Shown piece by piece: positions 48,624-62,370 of a DNA stretch of 64,000 bases. A model generated the notes under the pieces. It had not been told where the DNA came from. It saw only the letters and a program-made list of their open reading frames with translations, and did no database searches. Position 1 is the stretch's first letter, and each line of letters starts with the position of its first letter. A program made the position numbers and the translations under genes. The DNA lies in contig NC_134025.1 of the NCBI RefSeq assembly GCF_964204645.1, forward strand, positions 24,644,001 to 24,708,000, in the 5' to 3' direction. The stretch is from Tubulanus polymorphus. Its lineage: Eukaryota > Nemertea > Palaeonemertea > Tubulaniformes > Tubulanidae.

Positions 48624-51061
48624 GATAACTTAACTAAACTAATATCATTGGTTTCGGGATTGATGGCCTGTTGCGCATCTTCCAAATTGACCCCAGAGTC
48701 TCGTTGATTGGAAAAAAAAATTTCAACCATAAACATGTGCATTAATTGCCAAAATCAAAACCTTGAGCCACAATATTTGTCGTTTATTCCCACGATGCAG
48801 TGGTCAAACAGTGCGCATCTTTGCCATTTCATCTAACGATTCGATAATGATCTTCACGTGAAATTTCTTTCTCGCCGTCGGGGGTACAATATTACATACA
48901 CCTGAGCCTCGTAGTGACGTACATCGGCTCAAATAGAGGCTGGGTATTGTGCCAATTTACTATGAATTATTTTTCGTCTGAGGGAAGAAAAGATACCGCA
49001 CCTTTATTTCGTATGAACGAAGGGACATTGTCAGCACCTCGGTCGTAAAGCTATGCCCGTGGAGCTGATATCATACGGTTCAGATACCATCCATTTCTTA
49101 CGCGAGACTTCATCCAGCGAATATTGGTCTGTTGTTTCCACAGCGCGAGACCGAAGCACGGAACTGTAATCCCAGCAGAAGTCACAAGATAACAAACACC
49201 GTGAGACAAATAATATATCAGTAGTAGCTGCAAGCAGCCGGTATGACCGTGTCGATCCGTTTGACATTATACATGGTAAAAATTTTTTTACCCAGGTTCA
49301 GTTCATTGCTGACCTCAGTAGGTTCATTAGTTTGGTAGATAGTTATGGACAGACTTCTCTTGTTCATCAGTGCTAGCAAGTTTCTTCATTAGCCGAAAGA
49401 AGTAACATCGCCGCTTATTACAGATCGTTACTAATACAATGGCCGCACTTGCGAAATCGAACGATACCATCTAAGGAATAAAGAACATTAAAGGCCTTTT
49501 CGATCTTATTTCTACTGATATGAAAGATAGAATTTGTGAATACTATTCAAAATGCTATTCACACCATTTATGTTTTTCATCTTATACAATTTTCAAAGAT
49601 TTTCACATTTCACTTCATTAAAGTTGGAGTCAAAAAACCTCTCGTACCTATATTAAGTATGTATACAGAATCATTGATGCAAAACACCTGTACCGAAACT
49701 GGCGCACTGTAATCATGAATATTTCATGACGTAACAAATATCATTACCGGCGGAATGAAAAGTGCTGCAGTCTTCACGTAGAAAAATTTGTGGAAATGTG
49801 TCACTTAGATTAATGAATATTGACAATACGCAATAATTCTACCATGAAATGACCCCCTCCATATAGGCTTGATTTAGCGGTTGGCTAAAATATATATTAC
49901 AAAGTCACTATTCTTTTGTCAAAAGGCAATGGTACTTGTGCGCGTCATCAGTGTTCCGGCCACGATATAGTTTATAATGGACGTTGTCATGAATAGCCCC
50001 CGCCCTGTCTGTGTCTGTGTTCCATTATAACACTGAGAATACAGATGCCGTGTCATCACCATCGTTGCAGCCAATTTCACGCCTGGATATGAAATTGATG
50101 CCGACCACGAAGCCGTGTTGAATGAACTTCGGTCGTTGATAAACCGCCGATTTTCACCACTTTCATAAATGACGGTGAAATACCACAGGTGAAAATGTCG
50201 GATGAGAAAACACCATGTAGGAAAGATGCCGAATATAGAAGCCAGAAAGAACAATTTCAAAGGAATGATGTTGATTGATTATCCATTTCATCTAACATCC
50301 AATTAAGAGAAATTTTAAATATTTACCGCTTTAGCTGACGTAAACAACTGTGTCTTAAATTCGATTTTGTTTTATTTTTCTAATTGCACTCAAAGGTCGT
50401 TAAGTTTGAATATAGGTGTGTCCAAATGGCATCTTTTAATTCACCCCATAATAATAACTAATTCAAATCAATGCGAATTATGCCGTCTGTGGGAAAGCAT
50501 GAGTACACAAGTAAAAGGGATTATTTTGTGTTAGTTAGTACGTGCACTAAAAGAAGTCGGGTCGACTTTTTGTTGTATAAGCGATTAGTCGTAAGTCATA
50601 AGACAGACACTCCCGCACGTTGACTTCTTCCGCAAAATGACTGAGCAAATTGTTTTCTGTTTATGCAACCTCAGCTGTTGTGATGCTTCATTAAATATCC
50701 TTATCTTCCTAAGACGGAAGAAAGTCTGCTGTGGTGTCTAAAAATACGATAAGGACTATGAGGTGTTATTTTAATTATGCTTGAAACAAGCATCAAATCC
50801 TCGCATCGTGGCGCTTGTTCAAGAAACAATTTTCGACTTTTTTGATGCAATGATTTTACATTCAATTCGCAGATATTTTACAATATCAAAGTAGCCTAAA
50901 TAGATGTTTGTCATTTAGGACAGAGCGCGTATAGTTGGGTTTTTCGTTTCCACGTGTAAGAATGTGTCACAAATTTCAAATGATACCACTGGGAAACAAC
51001 ACCTTGCAGAAATACACATACTGGACAAATAAAACAGTCCACAAAGCGATAAAAGCCATTA

Positions 51062-51147
51062 AAGTGAAACTGTAAGTTTCGGCTGTTGGCTAACATTCCA
51101 TCTGATGATGTCTTTTAGTCAACAGCCGAAACGTTGTGGTTTCACTT
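51062..51147. repeat. Inverted pair of GCCGAAAC-containing units, possible Penelope-like remnant
   Basis: The arms 51062-51093 and 51115-51147 are imperfect reverse complements. Reading outward, both contain CAACAGCCGAAAC followed by GTTTCACTT. On the plus strand the spacer includes CATCTGATGATG, and the right arm continues GCCGAAACGTTGTGG. CTGATGA together with GAAAC are the two conserved boxes of hammerhead ribozymes carried by Penelope-like elements, but I could not draw a convincing stem II between them. Confidence 0.6.
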
Positions 51148-53323
51148 AATGAATTTCAACGCAATTAGCTCTATTGTGGAATTTTTTGGATATTCCCAAT
51201 GGATTGTTTCATAAAAGTTAAATTGAATTAAACGTATAAGATAAATGCCAAACTGTTGTATAGAAAATGGATCTAACACTTGTTCATAACACAGTCGGAG
51301 GTCCGGTTGAATCATGGACTCTGGTTCAGTCTCGTTGGTGAATGGACGGTAGTTGTTAATTGGATTAACAAGTTTGTACTCTTGCTCTACGTTTGGGATA
51401 TGGGGGTGAAAACTGTATATGTACATATAGAAAACCGACGGAATACTGCACATCCCATATACTAATAATATTTGTGAAATATTGTATATGTAAAATAGCC
51501 GCAATCACTCTTAAACCTGATGGAAAAGGAGAATGGTGCATTATCATTTGGAGCTGAGAGACGATTGCAAGACTGCACATTCCCCGAAAGGATTATCACT
51601 GATTCATTTGAACAGAATATTTCACTTACGGCACATTTAGAAGGACGAACATGCGAGGGCTGATGAATAATTAGCTAAATAAGCGATCGTGTGGGTGCGC
51701 GGTTGATAATGTCGTTAAAGAGAAATTTGTCGGGGGAATGCGGGGTTGTGCGTTGTTCCGGACTATACTAATATGACCATTTGTCGATTGTAATAACCGC
51801 GATTAAATAGATCATCATTCCTGAATGATCCATGACTTCGCAAACGCTACATATACACTTATCAACCACATGTGGTGTGACCAGTGTCGAAATGGGTAAA
51901 AAACGAGAGAGGCAAAGTGAGAACCTAAAAGCCCGACGCACACGACGCAGGAACACGATGGGTAGTGCAGGGTAACCAAAGTAGCTGCCTTTATCTTAGC
52001 AATACCTGAAAAAATCCAAAATGATCGATGCTATCGGAATGATATCGATTGTTCCTTATTGGTCAACAACAACCGCATTATTTGAAACTAACAACCTGAG
52101 CCCAAATATGACAAAATAATCCAAGTTGTTCGTTTGAAAGATTGAAAAATATAACATTGGAAATTTCTCGAAATATTTCTAAAACGTTATGATGATACAT
52201 ACTTAACCATAATCATAAATTTCAAAATCGAAATGACGCTAGAAATTTGGATGACGTACCATCTAAAAAGTGACTAAATATAAAACCTATAGTTATTTTC
52301 AAGGTTATGGACGCAATGACCTTTTGAAAAGATTTTGTTGTAAAGAGCATATACCGCGATGCAAGAATACCCGACTGTCTTAATTAGAGAAAATCTTTGA
52401 AAGATATATGAGCGTGAAACAAATTTCACGCTTGAGTAAAAAAACACATGCTTTTTTCTGCGGGTTCCAAAATAGAACTGGATAATGGTAGTTTCGTGGT
52501 AAAACACTGAAGAATTAGCAGCAGTTGCTTCAGAAATCTCGATACAAATGTTCCCAATCGTTTTTCATTCCACAAAATGTGGTGGCTAAAATGAGCCACA
52601 ACTATTTTCCTTTTATTTGACTATAACTTTACCTAAATATTTGATTGTGTTTGCATTTCAAAATAGGGGCTTTAAAACGTACAACGTAATTGATAATTTA
52701 GATAATCGACTTAAAAACATTGTAATAGGAGCACTTTTTTGTGAACTTACCTTCGATGGTAACAAAAACATATAGTCCGTATAACGCGCACGTAATCAGA
52801 GTTAGTTATCGCCAGTGTTTCTGTCCTGCGGGAAAGATGACAAGTGAAATCGGTTGCAACGGAATAACGCTCTTTATCCGTGTACCACGTGATCAAACCG
52901 CGCCAGTCGACAGTAATTCCCACTCGCCGATCCCGGCTGTAACATGATGTTGATAATAACTTTCATTACAGCTAGGGGACCCGAAGGGCACACGAACGGG
53001 GTCAACAGGTTTATGAAGCCTTGTTGAGAGAAGAAATATATCAAGGTCTCTGAATTTGAACGAAATTTCCAATTCGTGCAACACTAATAGCAAGCGATGT
53101 CGTGCAACACAACGCCTGGCAGGCGATTCTAAGAATGATAGAAAATGATTTGGTTAGAATCAATATGGATCTATTAGATTGGAATTGGGTAGGAATATAT
53201 GCATTTATTAGCAAAAAAATATTTGTTGACGACCACTTTTGCACTCGAAGGCAATCACATGAATTACTTTTTGCGACAGAGAATTTGCATTACACATCGT
53301 AATAGTCAATTTTTTTAAAAAGT

Positions 53324-53352
53324 GCGTTTAACCCAATAATTGGGTTAAACGC
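53324..53352. repeat. Perfect 12-bp-arm hairpin
   Basis: GCGTTTAACCCA (53324-53335) and TGGGTTAAACGC (53341-53352) are perfect reverse complements around the loop ATAAT. No gene lies nearby. Confidence 0.9.
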
Positions 53353-53467
53353 TATTGTCATCCACATCATCTCCATCGTTCAATGTTAATTTTCTATTTC
53401 GATTTTATTATTGATGCAAATAATAGCTACTGTGTCTGATGTTCGATAGCATTTTGAGCGTTTTTTT

Positions 53468-53575
53468 AGCACGGCCTAGCACAGTAATACATGACCTGGC
53501 ACGGCCTAGGTCAGTAATACATGACATAGCACAACCAAGCAGGGTACCGGTAATACATGACCTAGCACGGCCTAA
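53468..53575. repeat. Short minisatellite, 30-36-bp units
   Basis: Three and a half imperfect units share GCACGGCCTAG and CAGTAATACATGACCT. The third unit is expanded to 36 bp. It shows ordinary minisatellite structure. Confidence 0.85.
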
Positions 53576-56500
53576 CAGTAAAAAAGGAACACTTTACTGA
53601 TTAATTGAATTATCCAAATGTCTTTCTATAACTCTGAAACAAAAGACTTCTTTGAGTATGTATCTTCAAAGAGCCTTTCCTGATCTTTAATCTTTTAATG
53701 GGCATAATCCTTCCTGATTCTTTGTCAATCTATATATTTCATCTGTATTTTCCCTATCTTATTTTAGGGATACTTCTTAATCTTGATCTAAAAGCTACTA
53801 GGTAAACATAATCAAAGTGTTCTATGAAAAAAGAAGATCTTAGATTGAGATCGGGACTTTTCATTAGGACCATAAATCATCAAGTGGTCTGTTCAACACA
53901 TAGCATTCATTAAATTATTAAGTGGACTGTTCAACAAAAGCATTATCATAATCAGATTTACAACACTACAGCTATGTTTGCGTTTGCTTACCTAAAATCG
54001 ACGTAATAGTGTGTTGGCTCAGAAAACTATGACAACAACGCTACTGTGGAAATTGACGATGAGGGAACTGCAAAGTTTGCAGCATGTTATGAGCAACACC
54101 GCAAAGCCTCGATTTAAACTGTGTGTCCGATACTCTGTTCATAGAACGGGATATTTCTGGGTGTAAGACATGAGAGCATCAGGGCGGATCCAGTCACATT
54201 TTATGCTTTTTTATAGTATTTGACAATTGAGTCGCGCTCATAGCATTTCATTTTGGAAATTATTTCTGTCCTTTCGGGAATTTCTAAACTACCATGGAAG
54301 TACTATTGTTTAATATTACACGAATTCTTGCAATCACCGGCTAGCGCTGAGCTGAGACATCATCAGACTGTTTGCGGGTAGGCGGTGTAGTGGGACGGTA
54401 TATTTTTTAAGGGGTCACGCGTACCACAGGTGCAATCCCCTGCTCTGAATCTGCCCCTGAGCATGACCAATATTCTTTCGACGATATAAGCAAAAGATCA
54501 AACTGGTCTTCTCTTCTTCCAAAGCTAAATGTTTACATGAATTCAATTCAACGATTGGCCATCTTTGTGTGAAATGATGAACGACTCCCAAAATATAAGT
54601 TACGAAAGACGAAAATCAAAACGTTAAAGATGTTCTAAATGTTCTGTTTTTGATCAACTCTGGTCTCCCGAATTGCAATGAAAAGTTTTTGAGTCAATTA
54701 TCAACTCGGAGACGTTGATGAAATGCAAAAGATAATCTCAGTTGACGATAATTTGTAGGAAGGCCTGAAATGTCCTCAAACCCAATACTGTTTGCGGTAC
54801 TCAGCTGTAATAAAGAACGACGTAGGCTTCAATCAGTCTTTGTCAAGTGAGAATTTACGATGTGTGAACAAGCGTTTTTGAATTCTGCTGATACATCTAA
54901 AAACGGGTTGACACGATTCAGATATTCACTCGAGAGAGTTAACGGCAGACACGTATTATCGATGGTACGTGCGAAACGACTTGAAAATCTTCACATGGTG
55001 CGATCAACCGTGCGATAAAAGCAGCGAAATACCAGATACGGGTGTTACAGCAAAGCATGAGTTGGGGAACGCCTTGACAATCGACTGGCAAACCGAACAG
55101 TAATTCATGAGAGGTTTTACTTCCCGATCGAGATACGAGGCATCTACTGAAAACCGGTATGTAGGTGCTGTGCGCTGATAATGACTTGCGTTTCAAAAGG
55201 CTGACCTTGACAAACGATAACATCTAGATATTTTTCAACTTTCTTCAAGCTAAAGCAATTTAATTGAAGTGCTACTCTTTGCCAAATCGACATTTTTATA
55301 ACATCAAACAGCTCTGCTTTTGACGACTGATTCGAAATCTCTTACGAAGTCAGTCGCTGAAAATAACCCCTTTTGTTTCACGAAACGATCATTTGACTTT
55401 TTCGTCCTAGAGCAGGCTTGATCCTGTAAATCACAGGAAATAAAACAAAGTAGATTAACAAGGTTCTATATTCGCGTCTGTAACTTGTAAGTGTATATAC
55501 TGTGTGAGAAACTTGTGTCAAAAATGTGTCAGAATGGCACATCTTTTTCGCGGCCCAATAAAACTAACGGCTTGAGACAAAACCTTTTCGTTTTATTTCG
55601 CCTAAATGGCGTCTAAGAGAATTTGCTAAAATACTTCGCAAGAACTGATTTTACAATCAAAATTGACGAAGTAAATTTGTTACAAAGATAAACGCAGACA
55701 CTGTGAGATTTGTATTCTGTCAAACGTGGTTGCTAACGTATATCGATAACTCCCCAGTTGAATTGAATTTCCTTAAAAATTAATGGTCGTGTCATTGTTG
55801 AAAATTGAACGGCTTCCCAAAGGACATCTTCAAACGCGACCAATCGTCTGTGCATGGCTGAATCCGGAGCTTATAAAATGCCCGGATGTACGATATGCCG
55901 TTCGTTATATGAAATGCATATTCGAACGCAAAGATGCAATTCGAATTATCCATTTTGTGAAGTAGAAAAAGCACCTGTACGTACATTGTTGCTTACACGT
56001 GGAAACAGATGTTAGACATGGTGTAAAGACTATACGGTCTTTATGGATGATGGCTTCGTGTTTAGGTCTGCATGCGTGATACGTACACATGTAAGTTACG
56101 ATCACGTATAGACCCGCCGCATAAGCAAACGGAAAAAGTCATTTTAAGGGCACCAATCAACCCGGTCCTCTGTGTATTCTGTTCAAAATGAGCGATTATA
56201 ATGCAACGACCGACGGTCGTTCGCAGTCACCGTGGACAAGACTGTCAACAAAATGAAACCAGATCAATCTACCGCCAAACAGAATATTGCTTTGATAAAT
56301 GATATATTCAACATGGCTATTGCAATATATTTTCTTCAATCTATATGTCTGTCAGAAGACATCACCAACAGATTCAATGAAAAAGAATCATTCAGAGTTA
56401 TTTATTAGGCGAGTGCATTAGAAATAGTCAGATTAACTGTTTTTCCGTGTGCAGTGAGAAAATTGCCTAGTGCTACTTGGTTTGATATCGTCAACATCTC

Positions 56501-59282
56501 ATTTTTATTGCGAGTAAGAACAATTTAATGAATCAGCGCCCAGCGGATGTCATGCACGAATAGCCGATGTCCACTTGAACGCCGTTTTCGTCGTAATACA
56601 CCCTCTATCTCATTTTCCGTATAGTTTACACTCAGCTGCGAATGCTCGTATTTTTTGTATCGGACCCGTTCAACAAGCAGGACTTCGGTAATCTATCATT
56701 AAGTTTTATTAATGGCTTAGCCATTTCACCCGCGACGCATCGCATTAACGAAAGACATTGGGTAAACAGTCGCGAAGCAAAAACAAATCGACTCGGCTTA
56801 ACGGCTCACTAGACGAAGTGAACATTTTCAATTTTCGTCTCAACCATCCGCCTGTTAAATCCATAAATTGCCGCTGATCAGGGGCATCCATCTACCCTTT
56901 TATGACTCCATGGAAAGTCTGGAAAATCAATCTTTCCTCAACTGGTAAAGGTGGTTGTTGACAAAAAGTGTGCACGTCAGTTTCCCAAACTTTGTCACTT
57001 ACCTCATTATTTTCTAACATGATTAATCATTTGAAACGATATCTTACCGTTCCGAATCACATAACGAATGGTTTTTAACGAAATGCCGAACTATTCTACA
57101 TTTACGGTGGGAGTACTGAAAAAGACGCTTTATTGTGGCGTGTTTTTACAGTTCAAAGAACTTTGCTTTTCCCGACATTACTTACACAAAACCGACAACC
57201 TGTGTGTGCAGCACTAACGACAAAACTAGCTCTTCAGACCAGAACAAAGTCATGCGGTTTACCACGAAGAATGTTTACCAGAAAAAAACCCTATTGGTTT
57301 TGTTACGAAACATTTGATGAAAAAGAAGCGTGACCCGTCGATTCAGAATCTAACTACAAGGAAAGTACACAACGGCGTACACTTGGTCGAGTTGCTGCAA
57401 ATCTATTTAAAAACGAGTCTCAAAGGAGAATGTTGTTTGATATTGAGGTACTACATGTAACACTTGGCCGAAAAATCGTTTTCAGAGTTTTTGAGACGAA
57501 GGCATCATATATTCGATTTACTCCGTCGGCGTCATTTATTCACAGCTTCACAACATTGCCGGATCTCCGTAACATATAATTAACAATCGTTTCTTTAGAA
57601 TACCGCTACAAAATAACATAATCATGCGACGGATTCGTAACTTAAACATCTGCTACAAATATCTCCTTTTCGTAACGTGAATTCAATTAACTGGGGTAAA
57701 TGTTGAATTACATTTACCGTGATTGACTGGAGCAGTGTCAATGTTGTTGGAAAATCGAGTGACTGCACCAGTTCGCAATTTCTCTTTCATAGCTGTCAAA
57801 GCCAACCTAGTCAAATTGATACCCGAACAACTACATCCAATTTGGTGACCTGCGAAGCCCATCGAAGAGATGTAAACACGAGTCTCCAAGGAAGAAAAAC
57901 GGCAAATACACGGAAAATATCGTAGTTATGGCGGTATTCCCTCAAGAAATAGCTACACTCAGTAAAAACAAGATTACCTTGGAAAATCTTATGTCGCTTC
58001 ACGCGTGGTAAGATTATTTCCTTTGATTATATAAGGAAAAACTAATAAATAAGTTTGGAAAATGATAATAGCGCACTCACGAGTCCACGCGGGCCGTCGT
58101 GCGCACGAATTCTTGTATCAGTGTCATTTCAACCCCAACACAATAATTACCCGGGAATCGTATTTCTTATCAAAAACGGCTCGGCGAAGTATCCATCTAA
58201 CCTTATACAACGTAACTAATTGCACACAAAAACACGCACGCGTTATACGTTGAAATATGATTTCCTTCTGAAAACTCATCATAACACATGCTAAGCACTA
58301 CGGAGAAGCAGTAAATTCTGTTTAATATTCAAACGGCTCAATTAGTTTTTGTTGGTATGACGGCATCTGTCGTTATCCCAGAAAATCTGCTCGTACATAA
58401 TTGTAAAGCAGCTAAAGTTTTAGATTTACGTAGGCTCAAGTGGAAATTATGTGATCACAGGCATGTTATTCAGTGCTTCACTCGTTCGATGAAAGTTCAT
58501 CAAAAGGAATGATTTCAGCGATATTCCGAAATGACGATTCTTCGTATAAAACTTTCTTATTCTTATTTCACCGTACCGATATTAAGGAAACATAATTCAG
58601 ACTCTAATTGCATACATGCGTATGCATCATTATATTTCGTCACCACCAACGTACAGCATGCAGTGATTCGACTGGAAGTGGCGACATTTTCAAAAGTTTC
58701 TTTTTGAAAATAACTGTTGATAATAAAAGATCTCGAGTTGCGTATTTACCAGTAGGAATCAATCAGCTTAACTACTGAGAAAATTCTGATAAGCTGCTAA
58801 CGAGTCATTCATAAAACGGTAAAGTAATGAGCAATTCTAGCCGAAGGAGGTATAGTACCACCAACAACCGTCTTTCGAAAAGAAATTGCTATATTTTTTC
58901 TGCGTTACATTTTTTACCAACCCACACATAAGCACTACAAAGATCGGGACGATGTACGCTCTTCTCTAATGGAACTATCAAATGTATGTTGCTTTGGGGT
59001 CCTTCGATGATTTGTGTATTTGGAGCCCAGTGACTAATTGGATAATGGTATATCCACACGGTGCTGCCAATTGGATTCGCTTACGAGACACAGTCTGTTG
59101 TGCGTTTTCCGCTCAACGCGAACAAATAATATTTGCAATTCTTTCCCTCGTAAGAAGCTGGCGTCAATTAGTTTTCCTGATCATATATGGCAATTAATTA
59201 TATTGCGTGCAGATTACTTGCGAAAGGACATGCTACGAAGTATTAGACATTTCTGTCTTCGGATGATCAAACGTTCAAAATT

Positions 59283-59300
59283 CTATGCCCGTGGGCATAG
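59283..59300. repeat. Short perfect palindrome
   Basis: CTATGCCCGTGGGCATAG consists of 8-bp arms around a 2-bp centre. Confidence 0.8.
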
Positions 59301-61803
59301 ACACGATGAACAAGACTAAGCTGATGTTTTTGGGCTTCGCGCACGAAAGAAAGCGCCGCGTGAACATTCCTTGCTTTTTAATATTGGAAATAAAGTTTGC
59401 TTTGAACCGATGGAACGGATTATGATTTCATTAATTAAAAAACATATCCATACCACAGACCGCCCTTATATACTGATGTCTACAACCGTAGGTCGGTATT
59501 TCTCTGTTCACACGAGATTACCTGAGATATAAGACCTGAAAACGCGTCAATTCGTCTGCATTGTGATTCTATTGAGTTTCTCTGATTTTTAAACCCACTA
59601 TTAATCTACGGAACGGTTTACTCCAGGGACCTATTTGATTGATCGGTTATAGCATCCTCAGTCCCTCGCGACACAAAAACCATAAACCGATGAATAATGG
59701 ATCCACGTGACTGCGAATCATTAACGTCTTAAAATGCTGACACTTCAAAATTTAAGAATCTTCCGAATTAAGAGGTATCGTAGGGAACAAAACTGTCAGG
59801 TTTATGTATTGCCACGCGATTTAATTGGCTGATTTTATAGGTTAGAATAAATCTTACTTGTCATTACATGCTAACTTATCTCTGAGTCGTTTTCAATAAC
59901 GGACGCAAAAACCTAACTAAACGGTTTGTTGTTTGACAAACTTTGCACACAGCACCGCAAACGTGAAAGGCATCAACATTATGATTCGAAGTTCGTATCG
60001 GTGCACCTCGAGATCCAATTATGATATTCCAGGCAAGTAAAGAAAAAGATTCATATGGATATTCGATGAAGATGTTTTTGACGAGCAGGTTTACTTGAGC
60101 ATCGCACTAAATTACACTGACACTGTCTCTTAATGAAGAAGACAGCCACATGGACGCGTACATGTTCTCTGTTTTAACGGGTGAGCCGTATTCGATTTTG
60201 GTATGTTGGTATTTTTTTCCAGAAAACCCGACGGTTATGATGTTGAAATTGAAACACGTGTGCATTCATATGCGTCAGAGTGACATTTTAAGGTATTTTC
60301 ACCGATTCATTGACAGTATCAATAGTAAGGCAATTCCAATCTCAACTGCGAGGCAGTGCCTCAGGGTGCCAATCAACCTGGCAATTTTTAAAGTTGTTTT
60401 TAGAAGCTCCTAATTTGGTCTCGAATTCTTTCATGATCGAGCGCATGCGTTCAGCTCGTCGCCAATCACTATTCGATCAAACACGACAACAAGGTCTCCG
60501 TGCGGCCAATAACACACTGATGAAAGGCCCGTTCGGAAGCTACTCAGATTATCTATCCTGTTTTCCGTGCTAACGCGTCTCCTCTGGTTACGAGTTATTT
60601 TTACAACCTTTGTACATCTAGAAAATACGTCACACGGATTGTCGGGGTATTAGAGCAGGACGATGCTTATTTCCAAAGAGAACGGCGTACACGCTAGCCT
60701 TCAACTATACCATATGGTCATATATTCATCAGCACCTTCGTGTGACTACAGCCCATTTCCTTGATTTCAGTGCCCACTGGCGACATTTGACGACGCGTCA
60801 GGACATGCCATAACAACGTCGAAGAGTGTTAGGCAAATAATGTAAATCACGTTTTACTGACATTACGAGTGCAAACCTCTAAACACTTTCTTTAGTAATG
60901 GTCCCCGAAGAAGCTGCTCGAGATGCAAATAACGCATGAAACAAATATGATGAGTCGTCTTAGTACTTCATGTCTAGTCAATAAATAGTTTGCATTCTGG
61001 CATTCCGGCATCTTTATTACCTATAAACAAAGCTGATTAACGGGCCCATGAGGTATTAGCAGAAAATATCCTCGATTACCAGGCTTTGATTCAAAATCTA
61101 GATGAGAACTCAGACCTTTATGGCCGGTTCATTTTCACAGTTAGAGTTCGAGTTTTCCATTCGTATGAAGAGCATCGAATGGAATCTATTATCAGTTAAT
61201 GCAATTGCGCTTTCGGGAACAATCATATCCATCGCAAAGGCACATCAGGGAAAAGCGATGAACGAAATCCCTACTGTGTAAAGAAGCCATCGCTTCTTAC
61301 AACTCGAAGTCCGTATAACGACAACGGATGTTCTCTCATCAGGAAGTCACGAACCGCGATTATGTCGGTCGCTGCTAATGCCATCGAAAGTTGCTTTTCT
61401 GCGAAGCGGATCAATCTAAACGAACAAGGCAATGTGTTGCGTTTTGCAGCGTTGTACGTAGATCGTTCGCATGATCGCGATAAATACGCGGCTCAGGCGA
61501 TAAGTAAATTATGTAGCGGTGATAAAGTCCGGTCATTTGTCAAGACCACTTTTTCATTAAGCCAGGTACCAACTGTGCAAATGATAGCTGACTACAATGT
61601 TAACAACGTCATTAACATGACACTGAGGCCATGAATAGATAATATCTAAAAATTATTACAATCACCAGTAGTATCCGCTGTTAATACATAAAATGACCTC
61701 TTAGAATCTGAAATACGTATCGCGTCGTTCCACCAAGGACTCTTTTTTCGCTTATCTGTATTTTCTTTTTTTCCTAAGGGCTGCTTTTTTGTACAATCTA
61801 ATA

Positions 61804-62368
61804 GGGAAGTTTCCAACTTCCAGGCGCCATTTTGAGGCGGTCCCGCGGGTCCCGCATTGTTGGACAGATTTTAACATTTTTAAATCTAAAACCGCTAGCG
61901 CGATTAATTGTCATCCATCCCTCTTTTGGCACAAAATCGCGCGCGATTTGCACTAAACTCAACCGGTAGATTGGCCGTGGCCGCGTTTCTATGAAGATAT
62001 TTTCACGAATACAGTATCAACAAAATCTTCAGATAAAACTTTATCTTCGGATGAAAAAGTTACAACCAATGACACAAAATTATCAATTTTTTTGAGGCGC
62101 CTTCCTAAAAGTGATGTATCTTTTTTAAACTGTAACTGTGTTCGATTGTTGCAGCGGAGGAAAATGAAATAAACACGATCAGAAAATAGAAATTGCCATC
62201 TTTCTAACGATGCATGACTTTAATTTTTGCCTAATTTTTGAGGCAAAAGGGAGATGCACTACAATAGATCGCGCTAAAGGTTTTAGTTTGAAAAATGTTA
62301 AAATCTGTCCAACAATGCGGGACTTCTGGGACCGCCTCAAAATGGCGCCTGGAAACTGGAAACCTCCC
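61804..62368. mobile_element. TA-flanked MITE with about 100-bp inverted ends
   Basis: The left end GGGAAGTTTCCAACTTCCAG and the right end, read on the opposite strand as GGGAGGTTTCCAGTTTCCAG, are inverted copies and continue to match through GGCGCCATTTTGAGGCGGTCCC-like sequence and TGTTGGACAGATTTTAACAT for about 100 bp. TA dinucleotides flank both ends (61802-61803 and 62369-62370), as in Tc1/mariner-type insertions. No transposase is present; the centre is AT-rich filler with further weak inverted symmetry. It is more diverged between arms than the elements at 21321 and 34645, so it is probably older. Confidence 0.8.
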
Positions 62369-62370
62369 TA

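Larger units (their letters stand above)
42758..61801. other. 19-kb stretch without a recognisable gene
   Basis: I find no exon of any known family on either strand here. All open frames are short (under about 120 codons), lack family motifs and lack matching splice neighbours. The region contains only small repeats (a TCTG run, a 15-base C run, a 15-bp duplication, an inverted pair at 51062-51147, a perfect hairpin at 53324-53352 and a minisatellite at 53468-53575). Upstream untranslated exons and enhancers of the receptor gene could lie here but are not visible. Confidence 0.5.

Noticed and set aside
61362-61634. 90-codon plus-strand open frame
   Set aside because: The composition is plausible, but there is no recognisable family, splice partner or conserved motif.
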